Below, one piece after another: positions 16,333 to 24,569 of a stretch of DNA of 53,791 bases. The notes below the pieces were generated by a model, which worked only from the letters and a program-made list of their open reading frames with translations, ran no database searches and was not told the origin of the DNA. The DNA lies in NCBI RefSeq assembly GCF_000424285.1, contig NZ_AUJP01000026.1, forward strand, positions 1 to 53,791, written 5' to 3'. Within the stretch, counting starts at the first letter, position 1, and every line of letters starts with the position of its first letter. Position numbers and translations under genes: made by a program. Source of the stretch: Butyrivibrio sp. MB2005. Its GTDB lineage: Bacteria; Bacillota; Clostridia; Lachnospirales; Lachnospiraceae.

Positions 16333-17181
16333 ATGGGGAGAACAAGAGAAAAAAGAGTTAAGATCTTCGCATTTATATGCCTGCTTTTGGTTGCTATAGT
16401 GATGCTGGTGCCCATGCTCTGGATATTCATATCATCCTTTAAGGTTGAGAGTGAAGTAATTCAGGCAGGTGGATTCCTGTTTTTCCCTAAGACCTGGACA
16501 TTACAGAATTTTAGGGAGATTCTGGATTTTGGCAACAAGCAGCTTCCTGTTTATAACTGGTTTGTAAATTCATTTGTAGTATCGGGATTACATACAATTC
16601 TTGCTGTAATATTGTATTCACTATCAGCGTATGCGTATGCTAAACTTAAATTTAAGGGAAGGGATTTTATCTTTATTTCTATGATGTTTTTATCATCTTT
16701 TCCCGCTATTACCAACATCATCCCGATGTACAAGATCATGCACAACCTTCACTGGCTAAACCACCTGGTATCACTGATAATTCCGGGACTTGCCGGTGTC
16801 TACAATATTTTCCTGATACGTCAGTTCATAATAGGCATTCCGGATTCACTGCTTGAATCCGCAAGAATTGACGGAGCTAATGAGTTTTTCATTTACAGAC
16901 ACATAATAGTTCCATGCTGTAAGCCAATTCTTATCGCTGTGGGACTCTTTACTTTTACCGGCAGCTGGAATGACTTTTTATGGCCTTCCATCGCTATCAA
17001 CAACCTGGACAGACTTACACTGACGGCAGGACTCCAGCTCGCAAAGGGCGTTTACGGCAATAAGATAGCGCAGATGAGTGCCATAGCTACTATTGCGATT
17101 GTGCCTATGATCATTCTGTACATGTTTACTCAGAAGTATTTTGTTAAAGGAATAAATATCTCATCCGGCGTTAAAGGATGA
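16333..17181 (+). CDS. ABC sugar permease, MalG/UgpE type
   Basis: The 282-residue protein is the second half of the importer channel, with six predicted membrane segments. The EAA loop LESARIDGANEFFIYRHIIV lies near residues 174-193. The C-terminus GINISSGVKG is typical for MalG-type subunits. AGGAGG overlaps the end of the first permease gene. No ATPase gene follows; the next gene is the GH2 hydrolase, so the ATPase must be supplied from elsewhere, as with MsmX/MsmK in many Firmicutes. Confidence 0.9.
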   Translation: MGRTREKRVKIFAFICLLLVAIVMLVPMLWIFISSFKVESEVIQAGGFLFFPKTWTLQNFREILDFGNKQLPVYNWFVNSFVVSGLHTILAVILYSLSAYAYAKLKFKGRDFIFISMMFLSSFPAITNIIPMYKIMHNLHWLNHLVSLIIPGLAGVYNIFLIRQFIIGIPDSLLESARIDGANEFFIYRHIIVPCCKPILIAVGLFTFTGSWNDFLWPSIAINNLDRLTLTAGLQLAKGVYGNKIAQMSAIATIAIVPMIILYMFTQKYFVKGINISSGVKG

Positions 17182-17246
17182 GGAAAAAGAGAAGAATTAT
17201 TATTCACCCGTTAGGACAGGGTGATTGAGGAGAGAGGAATATTTAA

Positions 17247-19073
17247 ATGGCTACAAAAAGCTACATTAAGGATTATCCGAGACCGCAGATGGTCCGCGAT
17301 GATTTCGAACTTTTGAACGGAAGCTGGGATTTTGCTTTCGATGATGAAAACAGAGGAGAAGAGAAGGGCTGGAATGCGGGTTTTGACTCGGATCTTGTGA
17401 TTCAGGTGCCCTTTACCTATGAGACAAAACTCAGCGGAATCTGTGATGAGACAAGGCACGATCATGTCTGGTACCAGAGAAAGATCACTTTAGAAAAAGC
17501 AGAGGATAAACAGTACATCCTGCATCTTGAGGGAAGTGATTACCTGACTAAAGTTTGGGTAAACGGAAGTTTAATTGGCAGCCATGAAGGCGCTTATGAG
17601 AGAGCGAGCTATGACATGACAAATGCGCTTAAAACAGGCGTAAACCGAATTGTTATAGGAGTATCGGACTCTTTCTCAATATCGCAGCCAAGAGGAAAAC
17701 AGCGTTGGATAAACAACAATTTCGGCTGCTGGTATGTTCAGACTACAGGTATTTGGAAGACTGTATGGATGGAGGCTGTGCCCAAGGTACACTTCGACGA
17801 ACTGAAGATAACACCTGATATTGATGATGGCGCAGTGGAAATTACAGCAGCAATAAAGGGAATTGTGGGCTGTGCCGATGCCGGAATCTGCGGCGCACCT
17901 GCAGATAATGAAGGCACGAATGATAAAGCCGCCCTCAGTTTATATGGTGAGATTTCTTTTGACGGCAAGACAGTAAAAACATTCTGCGAGAATATCCATA
18001 AGAATCTGACTGAGCTAAAGGTTGATATTAGAGACTACGAGCTGACAGAATGGGGCTTAAAGCTCTGGGATACCTATGATCCCAATCTTTATGATATGAC
18101 TCTTGAAATCAGGCGAGGCGATGAGTGTGTTGATAAAATCGGTTCATATTTTGGAATGCGCAAGGTCAGCATAGAGAACGGCGAAGTGCTCCTTAACAAC
18201 AGACCGATTTATCAGAAGCTTATTCTTGATCAGGGCTATTTTGCAGATTCTCACCTTACACCTCCCAGCGAGGATGCGCTTATAGAGGATATCGACAAAA
18301 TACATCAGCTTGGATTTAACGGTCTTCGTAAGCACATGAAAATTGAGGATGAGCGCTTTTTATATCACTGCGATGTAAAGGGAATGCTGGTATGGAGCGA
18401 GATGGCGGCCTGTTATGAGTTTACGGATGAGGCAGTTCGCAAATTCACTGACGAATGGGTTCAGATAGTAAAACAGAACTATTCACATCCATGCATCATC
18501 ACCTGGACTCCATTCAATGAATCATGGGGAGTTCCGCAGATCGCAAGGAATGAGAAACAGAAGAAGTTTACAGAGGCTATCTACAATCTGACAAAGAGTA
18601 TAGATGATACCAGACCGGTCATTGTAAACGACGGATGGGAGCACACTGTATCAGATCTTCTGACTCTTCACGATTACGAAGAGGACGGTGATGTTTTCAA
18701 GAAGAGATATGTGGATTACAAGGATGAGATCCTTAATGGTACCTACTGTCATAACAGAGCGAATCTGGCTATTGTGGAGGGCTATGGCTACAAGGGTCAA
18801 CCTGTGATCATCAGCGAGTACGGCGGAATCGCATTTTCATCAAAGGATGATAATCAGTGGGGCTATGGTAACTGTGTTTCCGATGAGGAGGCGTTCCTTA
18901 AGCGTTATAAGAAGATTACTCATGCCATAATGAGCATCCCTTATATCAAGGGCTTCTGCTATACACAGGTCAGCGATGTGCAGCAGGAAGTGAACGGTCT
19001 CATGACCATAGACCGCAAGTTTAAGGTAAATCCTGATAAAATTCGTGAGATCAACAGGGGAATAGGACTGTAA
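17247..19073 (+). CDS. GH2 family glycoside hydrolase
   Basis: The 608-residue enzyme has the three-part core of glycoside hydrolase family 2: an N-terminal sugar-binding beta domain (residues 10-190, with GSWDFAFDDENRG and HVWYQRKITL), an Ig-like middle domain, and a C-terminal TIM barrel. The general acid/base is Glu425 in TPFNESWG and the nucleophile is Glu524 in IISEYGGIAF. It lacks a signal peptide, so it works on imported sugar. GH2 includes beta-galactosidases, glucuronidases, mannosidases and others; the short length fits the compact beta-galactosidase/glucuronidase-like group, but specificity cannot be read here. It is the last gene of the importer operon, 65 bases after the permease, with a small hairpin in between. 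Confidence 0.88.
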   Translation: MATKSYIKDYPRPQMVRDDFELLNGSWDFAFDDENRGEEKGWNAGFDSDLVIQVPFTYETKLSGICDETRHDHVWYQRKITLEKAEDKQYILHLEGSDYLTKVWVNGSLIGSHEGAYERASYDMTNALKTGVNRIVIGVSDSFSISQPRGKQRWINNNFGCWYVQTTGIWKTVWMEAVPKVHFDELKITPDIDDGAVEITAAIKGIVGCADAGICGAPADNEGTNDKAALSLYGEISFDGKTVKTFCENIHKNLTELKVDIRDYELTEWGLKLWDTYDPNLYDMTLEIRRGDECVDKIGSYFGMRKVSIENGEVLLNNRPIYQKLILDQGYFADSHLTPPSEDALIEDIDKIHQLGFNGLRKHMKIEDERFLYHCDVKGMLVWSEMAACYEFTDEAVRKFTDEWVQIVKQNYSHPCIITWTPFNESWGVPQIARNEKQKKFTEAIYNLTKSIDDTRPVIVNDGWEHTVSDLLTLHDYEEDGDVFKKRYVDYKDEILNGTYCHNRANLAIVEGYGYKGQPVIISEYGGIAFSSKDDNQWGYGNCVSDEEAFLKRYKKITHAIMSIPYIKGFCYTQVSDVQQEVNGLMTIDRKFKVNPDKIREINRGIGL

Positions 19074-19158
19074 TTGTTTTTGAATATAAGCTTTTTGGCA
19101 ATTGGATTTTATGTAATTCGCACAAATTTAACCAAATAAAAACGCAAAAAATGACCAA

Positions 19159-19188
19159 TTGACTACTATGAAGCGATTTTAATATAAT
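19159..19188 (+). promoter_or_regulatory. Promoter of the amylase gene
   Basis: TTGACT (19159-19164) and TATAAT (19183-19188) with an 18-base spacer form a near-consensus housekeeping promoter. Transcription should start near 19195, right before the operator at 19204-19219. Confidence 0.8.
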
Positions 19189-19240
19189 TAGTATCGTTTA
19201 AATGGTTAATCGCTTAACGTCACTTTAATACGCTTCATAG
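19166..19240. repeat. 10-bp inverted repeat flanking the amylase promoter and operator
   Basis: CTATGAAGCG (19166-19175) lies inside the promoter spacer, and its exact reverse complement CGCTTCATAG (19231-19240) lies just before the ribosome site. The arms enclose the -10 element and the LacI-type operator. They could be a second regulator's two half-sites brought together by looping. They would not pair in the mRNA because only the right arm is transcribed. Confidence 0.5.
19204..19219. promoter_or_regulatory. LacI-family operator at the amylase gene
   Basis: GGTTAATCGCTTAACG is a near-perfect palindrome around a central CG, the hallmark of LacI/GalR operators. It matches sites before the regulator gene (23229-23244) and the malE gene (24370-24385, 24468-24483, 24502-24517). 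Its position just after the predicted transcription start implies repression. Confidence 0.8.
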
Positions 19241-19249
19241 GGAGGTTTT

Positions 19250-22200
19250 ATGCGTAAAAATGGTAAATGGGGTAAGCGATTTTTAGCCTTGGGACTGAGT
19301 GCTTCTTTATTAGTGGGAGCACCGATCACCACAGGCACAGCTTTTGCTGCAGAGGATGAAACTGTAGCAGATATCGAGACAGTTACAGAGGAATCAGACT
19401 TAGCGGAGGAGACTCAGGCAGAGGAAACTCAGGTGGAGGAAGCTCAGGCAGAAGAGTCTGAAACAGAGAAAATCGAAGAGGAGACTAAAAATCAGAATAG
19501 TACAGATTCTGAAGAGGTAAGCACAGAACCGGAAAAAGTGCTTACTGAGGAAACAGAGGATCCTGAGGAAGAACTGGAAATAGACGCAGAGGAGACAATC
19601 ACCTCAGTATTCGAAGAAGAGGAAGAAACAGTTGTTGAGCAGGATACAGACGCTGACACAAGAAAAGCTGAAGTTCTTGCAAAGCAGAAGGAAAGAGCTT
19701 ATAGCAACGGTAATGAAAACGATTCAGCAAGCGTAAGCAGAGAATCCATCCATGATGGTGCCATCCTTCATGTATTTTGCTGGAATTTTGACACTATAAT
19801 CGAGCACATGGATGAGATAGCTGATGCAGGCTTTACAGCGATTCAGACATCACCTATCAATAAGGTGATTGATACCCACCCTGCACTCACATTAACCGGT
19901 GATGGACAGTGGTACTATCATTATCAGCCTACAGACTGGACTATAGGTAACTATCAGCTCGGTGACAGAGAGGGCTTTAAGGCTCTTTGCGACGCAGCTG
20001 ATGAGTATGGAATCGGTGTTATAGTAGATATTCTTCCGAACCATACAACACCTACAACAAGCCAGATCTCACAGGATATGATCGATGCTGTGGGCGGCCT
20101 TGATAACCTTTATCACAAGGGTAAGAACAGCAGCATGAACTACAGCAATCGTCTGTCTGTTACCTATGATGATATGGGCGGACTTCCGGACGTTGATACA
20201 GAAAATGATGATTTCCAGGAGTATTTCTATGCATATCTTCAGGATTGCATCAACTGTGGCGCAGATGGATTCCGTATTGATACAGCTAAGCATATAGCAT
20301 TACCTGATGACGAAGTATCAGCAGCTTATGCAGATGAGCCGGACAGAAACGATTTCTATCCCAACATGGTAGAAGCTCTTAACGAGTATGCAAACGAAAC
20401 AGGCAGAAAAGAATATGACAACCTGTTTGTTTACGGTGAGGTTCTTCAGGGCTCCGCATCAAGACTTCCTGCATATCAGCAGTATATCGGCGGAACAACA
20501 GCCAGCAACTACGGAAGCACCATCAGATCTGCTCTTGCCAATGACAACTTCTCTGTATCAAGGGTTTCAGATTATGGAATCGCAGATGAAGGCGATTACA
20601 AGGCAGATGAGGATAAGCTTGTAACATGGGTAGAGTCACATGACAACTACATCAATGATACTTCTTATACATCTATCAATGACAGCGATACAGTACTTGG
20701 ATGGGCGGTTATTACAGCAAGAAAAGACGGAACACCTCTTTTCTTCTCAAGACCTAATAACAGCTCCAAGAACAATCCTTTTGGTGACAACATTTTAGGC
20801 GCTGTAGGAAATGATCTCTATAAATCTCCTGAAGTTAAGGCTATAAACAATTTCAGAAGAGATATGGCAGGTAAGGACGAAGCTCTCTCCAATCCCGGCA
20901 ATGACAATCATCTTATCCTCATTGAGAGAATGGATGAAGGCGCAGAGGTTGCAGATGGTGCGGTTCTTGTAAACTCATCATCCAAACCTGTAGCAGTAAA
21001 GGGTGATACCACTCTTGCTGACGGAACATATATGAATGCCGTAGAAGGCGAAAATGATATTTTTGTAGTAAAGAACGGCTCACTGAGCGGTGTTATCGCT
21101 GCAGAATCTGTTGTTGTATTAAATGAAAAGGCAGAAAACGAGTACACAACAGTTCATTTCTACAACACAGAGAATTTAAGCACAGTAAAGGCAAGAATAT
21201 CCGGACAGGACGAGCTTATTACAGGCCTTGATGAAAATGACGGCTGGGTAAGATTCTATGTTCCTGCTGAGGATTTTGAAATCAGCTTCGGCGATGGCGC
21301 AGAGTTTGGTACATACACTTACAGCATCAGCGGCGGCAAAGAAAGCTATATCGCACCTTCCAAGAGCGATGTATTTGATTCTGCAGAGGCTACAGAAGCG
21401 GCTCTTGGCATAAAGACAGAGTCAGTATATTTCTTCAACACTTCTCTTTGGGAAGATGTAAAGGCTTATGCATGGTTTGACGATGGAACAATGCTTGCAG
21501 GCGCATGGCCCGGAAAGAGCACAACAGACGTTGGCGGCTACTGGATCAGAGCTGATCTTAAGGTAAGCGAGGACAATGAAGAGCCTATCAATATTATTTT
21601 TAATAACGGCACTTCACAGACACAGGATATTAAAATTGATGATGAAAACATCTATATTGCTATGGATGAGGCTCAGTCATCAGGTGCAAAGAAAGTTACA
21701 AAATATGCTTCAAAAGAGGCTGCAGAGGAGGCTCTTGGAATCTCTGCAAATATGACCACAGTATATTTCTACAATATGGATAACTGGGAAGATATTCATG
21801 TTCATATGTGGGAAGCCTACGATACAGGCGAATGGCCCGGAATCCCTGCTACTGATGAGGGAGACGGCTGGTGGAAGGTAGTTATTCCCGCAGGTGCAGG
21901 CTCTGACTTCAACATTATTTTTAATAATAACAATAATGGCAAGCAGACCTCCAACCTGAAAGTAACAGATATTACTAAGAGATATATTGCAGATAATCAG
22001 AATTTTGCATCAAAAGAAGCTGCCCTTAAGAAGATTTCAGGCGTAGTAGAGTACAAGCCGGTTTACTACTATGATGATAACGAATGGGATGAAGTATATG
22101 CTTACATCTGGGGCGGCACAGATCAGGTATACAACGATCTTCTTGGCGGATGGCCCGGAACCCAAATGACCAAGGGAGAAGATGGCTTCTACAGTGTTGA

Positions 22201-23092
22201 AGTTCGTGAGGAAGCACTGGAAGACGGTGATGTACATCTTATCATCAACAACGGTAACGGAACTCAGCTTAATGACAAGATGATAAGAAATGCCACAAAC
22301 GTATACTTTAACACCGAAGACACAGATGGTTATCCTTCTGCGAAAGAGGCTCTTGGAGACAGAGAGCCCGGATCAGATGAAAACGGCACAGGAGATGAAG
22401 AAACCGGTGATTCTGAGGGTGGAAATGCCGAAACAGGTGGCTCAGAGGATGGAAATACTGAGACAGGCGATTCAGATACAGGTAATTCCGAGCAGGACAA
22501 TGCCGGCACTGAGAATAGCAATGATGTAACAACACCTCAGGAGACTCAGCCCGCGGTTTCAGAGCCTGAAAAGGTTCAGGAAAGCGTAGCTGTCACAGGT
22601 GTAAGCTTTGACAAAAAGACAATCAAGCTCGGTAAAGGCGGAAAACAGCAGCTTTCTGTAAATGTTGCTCCTGCAAATGCCACAAACAAAGACGTGACAT
22701 ATAAGAGCAGCAACAGTAAAATTGCGTCAGTATCAGCTTCAGGACTGGTTAAGGCCAAGAAGAAGGGTACTGCAACAATCACAGTTACAACAAAGGATGG
22801 CGGATTTACTGCATCCATCAAGGTTAAGGTAACAGATCCCGTTAAGGTTAAATCAGTTAAGCTTAACAAGAAGAGTAAAACCTTAAAGGTTAAGGCAAGT
22901 TATACTCTTAAGGCTACAATTAAGCCTAAGAATGCCACAATTACTGATGTTACATGGAAGAGCAGTAACAAGAAGGTTGCAAAGGTAGATGCAAACGGAA
23001 AGGTTACAGCTGTCGGAAAAGGAACAGCAGAGATTACAGTAACAACTAAGGATGGCAAGTATAAGGCAACCTGTAAGATTAAAGTAAAATAA
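19250..23092 (+). CDS. Secreted multidomain alpha-amylase (GH13) with starch-binding and Ig-like domains
   Basis: The 1280-residue exoenzyme begins with a signal peptide ending near Ala33-Ala34 (GTAFAAEDE). A Glu/Thr-rich linker runs to about residue 150. The GH13 domain (about 165-620) carries catalytic Asp344 in GFRIDTAK, Glu397 in VYGEVL and Asp465 in VESHDNY. Three or four copies of a module of about 85 residues follow (openings VHFYNTENL, VYFFNTSLWEDV, VYFYNMDNWEDI, VYYYDDNEWDEV, each with AWPG/GWPG and IIFNN-type motifs except the first), resembling CBM26 starch-binding domains. Next comes a Gly/Asp/Glu/Thr-rich linker, then two Big_2-type Ig-like domains ending CKIKVK. No sortase motif is seen. 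It would cut starch outside the cell for the MalEFG importer. The promoter, operator and GGGAGG ribosome site are all clear. Confidence 0.93.
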   Translation: MRKNGKWGKRFLALGLSASLLVGAPITTGTAFAAEDETVADIETVTEESDLAEETQAEETQVEEAQAEESETEKIEEETKNQNSTDSEEVSTEPEKVLTEETEDPEEELEIDAEETITSVFEEEEETVVEQDTDADTRKAEVLAKQKERAYSNGNENDSASVSRESIHDGAILHVFCWNFDTIIEHMDEIADAGFTAIQTSPINKVIDTHPALTLTGDGQWYYHYQPTDWTIGNYQLGDREGFKALCDAADEYGIGVIVDILPNHTTPTTSQISQDMIDAVGGLDNLYHKGKNSSMNYSNRLSVTYDDMGGLPDVDTENDDFQEYFYAYLQDCINCGADGFRIDTAKHIALPDDEVSAAYADEPDRNDFYPNMVEALNEYANETGRKEYDNLFVYGEVLQGSASRLPAYQQYIGGTTASNYGSTIRSALANDNFSVSRVSDYGIADEGDYKADEDKLVTWVESHDNYINDTSYTSINDSDTVLGWAVITARKDGTPLFFSRPNNSSKNNPFGDNILGAVGNDLYKSPEVKAINNFRRDMAGKDEALSNPGNDNHLILIERMDEGAEVADGAVLVNSSSKPVAVKGDTTLADGTYMNAVEGENDIFVVKNGSLSGVIAAESVVVLNEKAENEYTTVHFYNTENLSTVKARISGQDELITGLDENDGWVRFYVPAEDFEISFGDGAEFGTYTYSISGGKESYIAPSKSDVFDSAEATEAALGIKTESVYFFNTSLWEDVKAYAWFDDGTMLAGAWPGKSTTDVGGYWIRADLKVSEDNEEPINIIFNNGTSQTQDIKIDDENIYIAMDEAQSSGAKKVTKYASKEAAEEALGISANMTTVYFYNMDNWEDIHVHMWEAYDTGEWPGIPATDEGDGWWKVVIPAGAGSDFNIIFNNNNNGKQTSNLKVTDITKRYIADNQNFASKEAALKKISGVVEYKPVYYYDDNEWDEVYAYIWGGTDQVYNDLLGGWPGTQMTKGEDGFYSVEVREEALEDGDVHLIINNGNGTQLNDKMIRNATNVYFNTEDTDGYPSAKEALGDREPGSDENGTGDEETGDSEGGNAETGGSEDGNTETGDSDTGNSEQDNAGTENSNDVTTPQETQPAVSEPEKVQESVAVTGVSFDKKTIKLGKGGKQQLSVNVAPANATNKDVTYKSSNSKIASVSASGLVKAKKKGTATITVTTKDGGFTASIKVKVTDPVKVKSVKLNKKSKTLKVKASYTLKATIKPKNATITDVTWKSSNKKVAKVDANGKVTAVGKGTAEITVTTKDGKYKATCKIKVK

Positions 23093-23114
23093 TTAACCAG
23101 TAAAATTTATTAAG

Positions 23115-23182
23115 CTTCCCACATTCCGGTATCAGGCATGCATGGATATTGCTGAGATATTAGGGAATTGTGGGAAGTTTTT
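23115..23182 (+). terminator. Long-stem terminator after the amylase gene
   Basis: CTTCCCACATTCC (23115-23127) pairs with GGGAATTGTGGGAAG (23163-23177) with a small bulge, followed by TTTTTAA. The enclosed loop of about 35 bases is longer than usual. Confidence 0.7.
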
Positions 23183-23191
23183 AATTGTAGC

Positions 23192-23244
23192 TTGACATAG
23201 TTTGTGAGGTTTATATATAGTTAAAATAAGTTAATCGCTAAACC
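23192..23244 (+). promoter_or_regulatory. Promoter and autoregulatory operator of the LacI-family gene
   Basis: TTGACA (23192-23197) and TATATA (23214-23219) with a 16-base spacer form the promoter. AGTTAATCGCTAAACC (23229-23244) is the same operator found at the amylase and malE promoters, with one arm slightly imperfect, placed just after the expected start of transcription. The regulator probably limits its own synthesis. Confidence 0.75.
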
Positions 23245-23277
23245 AACAATGATGTTTTTATAGTGATCGGAGCAAAA

Positions 23278-24294
23278 ATGAATCTTAAGACTATTGCACA
23301 GATTGCCGGAGTAAGTACAGCAACTGTTTCAAACGTTATAAATGGGAATTATCACAAGGTTTCAGAGGATACCAGGCGTAAGGTAGAGAAGATCATAGAA
23401 GAGTCCAACTACAAGCCCAGTGTCATGGCCCGTTCCCTTGCTAAAAAGGAGAGTCATCTTATAGGCGTTGTGGTTCCTTATCTCAGTAAGGACGAAGACT
23501 TTTTTTCTAACCCATATAATGCACACATTATCGCAGCCCTTGAGAGATATGTAAGGCAGCACGACTATTACATAATGCTTCGCTGCGTGGGGGCACCAAG
23601 GGAGATCATTCCTCTTTTGTCTTCCTGGAACGTGGATGGCGCATTTTTCCTGGGGGTTTATAAGGAAGAGGTCCGTGAGATCAAAGAGAGAATCGATATT
23701 CCCATGGTATTTATCGATACCTATGCACCCGGTGAAAACATAGTTAACGTGGGCATTGAGGACTACAGAGGCGGATATCTGTCCGCAAAATACCTTATAG
23801 GTAAAGGCCATAAAAATCTTGCACTTGTGGCCCCTGTTATAACAGGAGAGGGCGTTATCAAGGAGAGACAGCAGGGATTTATCGATGCCTGCAAGGAGAG
23901 CGGAATCGATTTTAAACCCTCAAGGGATATTTACATCTGCGATTCTATTTACGGCGGCGCTGTAGAAATCGGACAGGACCTGGTATTTTCGGGTAACGGC
24001 TACACAGCTGTTGCGACCATGTCTGATATCGTGGCATTTGGCGTTATAGAGGGACTTACCCAGTGCGGTATCAGAGTGCCCTTCGATATGTCGGTTGTGG
24101 GATTTGATAATTTACCTGATTGCGATTTCATGACACCTAAGTTAACCTCTGTGGCGCAGGATTTTAGCTGGAAAGCTGAGAAAGCGGGAGATTATCTGTT
24201 CCGCATGATCGCAGGAGAAAGGGATCTGGTGGCAGATATACGCCAGCCTATCAGAGTAATGGAGAGACATTCAGTACGTAACCTGGCAGATTAA
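23278..24294 (+). CDS. LacI-family regulator, MalR-like
   Basis: The 338-residue protein has a LacI helix-turn-helix at residues 1-25 (LKTIAQIAGVSTATVSNVIN) and a hinge with DTRRKVEKIIEESNYKPSVMA. The ligand domain is of the periplasmic-binding type (LIGVVVPYLS, then VVGFDNLPDCDFMTPKLTSV). ATG 23278 is chosen over GTG 23263 because it follows GGAG by 5 bases and puts the helix-turn-helix at the usual N-terminal position. It lies between the secreted amylase and the maltodextrin importer, and copies of one palindrome stand at all three promoters, so it most likely represses the regulon and is released by a maltodextrin. The inducer is inference. Confidence 0.88.
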   Translation: MNLKTIAQIAGVSTATVSNVINGNYHKVSEDTRRKVEKIIEESNYKPSVMARSLAKKESHLIGVVVPYLSKDEDFFSNPYNAHIIAALERYVRQHDYYIMLRCVGAPREIIPLLSSWNVDGAFFLGVYKEEVREIKERIDIPMVFIDTYAPGENIVNVGIEDYRGGYLSAKYLIGKGHKNLALVAPVITGEGVIKERQQGFIDACKESGIDFKPSRDIYICDSIYGGAVEIGQDLVFSGNGYTAVATMSDIVAFGVIEGLTQCGIRVPFDMSVVGFDNLPDCDFMTPKLTSVAQDFSWKAEKAGDYLFRMIAGERDLVADIRQPIRVMERHSVRNLAD

Positions 24295-24311
24295 CATAAA
24301 TTTAACTGATT

Positions 24312-24358
24312 ACGCAGGATTTAAACCCGGTTTTAACGGATTTTGTCCTGCGTTTTTT
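24312..24358 (+). terminator. Terminator after the regulator gene
   Basis: ACGCAGGA (24312-24319) pairs with TCCTGCGT (24346-24353), followed by TTTTT. It separates the regulator from the malE promoter region. Confidence 0.8.
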
Positions 24359-24369
24359 AGTGCACCTTT

Positions 24370-24385
24370 GGTTAAGCGAATAACA
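24370..24385. promoter_or_regulatory. Upstream auxiliary LacI-type operator
   Basis: GGTTAAGCGAATAACA matches the regulon palindrome with one weaker arm. It lies about 100 bases upstream of the malE promoter, where it could support repression by DNA looping with the two promoter-proximal sites. Confidence 0.6.
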
Positions 24386-24467
24386 TAAAACAACAAAATA
24401 ATCAATTGTGAAAAATCAATAAGAATCAAAGCTTAGAATTATTCAAAGTATAGAAAAGTTAAAAAGA

Positions 24468-24517
24468 GGTTGACCGCTTAACCAGCATGGCGTATAGTCC
24501 TAGTAAAGCGATTAACC
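24468..24517 (+). promoter_or_regulatory. malE promoter flanked by two operators
   Basis: TTGACC (24470-24475) and TATAGT (24493-24498) with a 17-base spacer form the promoter. The operator GGTTGACCGCTTAACC (24468-24483) overlaps the -35 element, and AGTAAAGCGATTAACC (24502-24517) covers the start of transcription. The two centres are 34 bp apart, close to three helical turns, so two repressor dimers could sit on the same face of the DNA. Confidence 0.8.
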
Positions 24518-24569
24518 AAACACGTTAGAGAAACAAATTTTACAAGCAACAAATCTAGGAGGAATTGAA

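Noticed and set aside
22290..22535. Open frames in the repetitive linker of the amylase gene
   Set aside because: They lie in other frames of a low-complexity acidic linker and have no ribosome sites.
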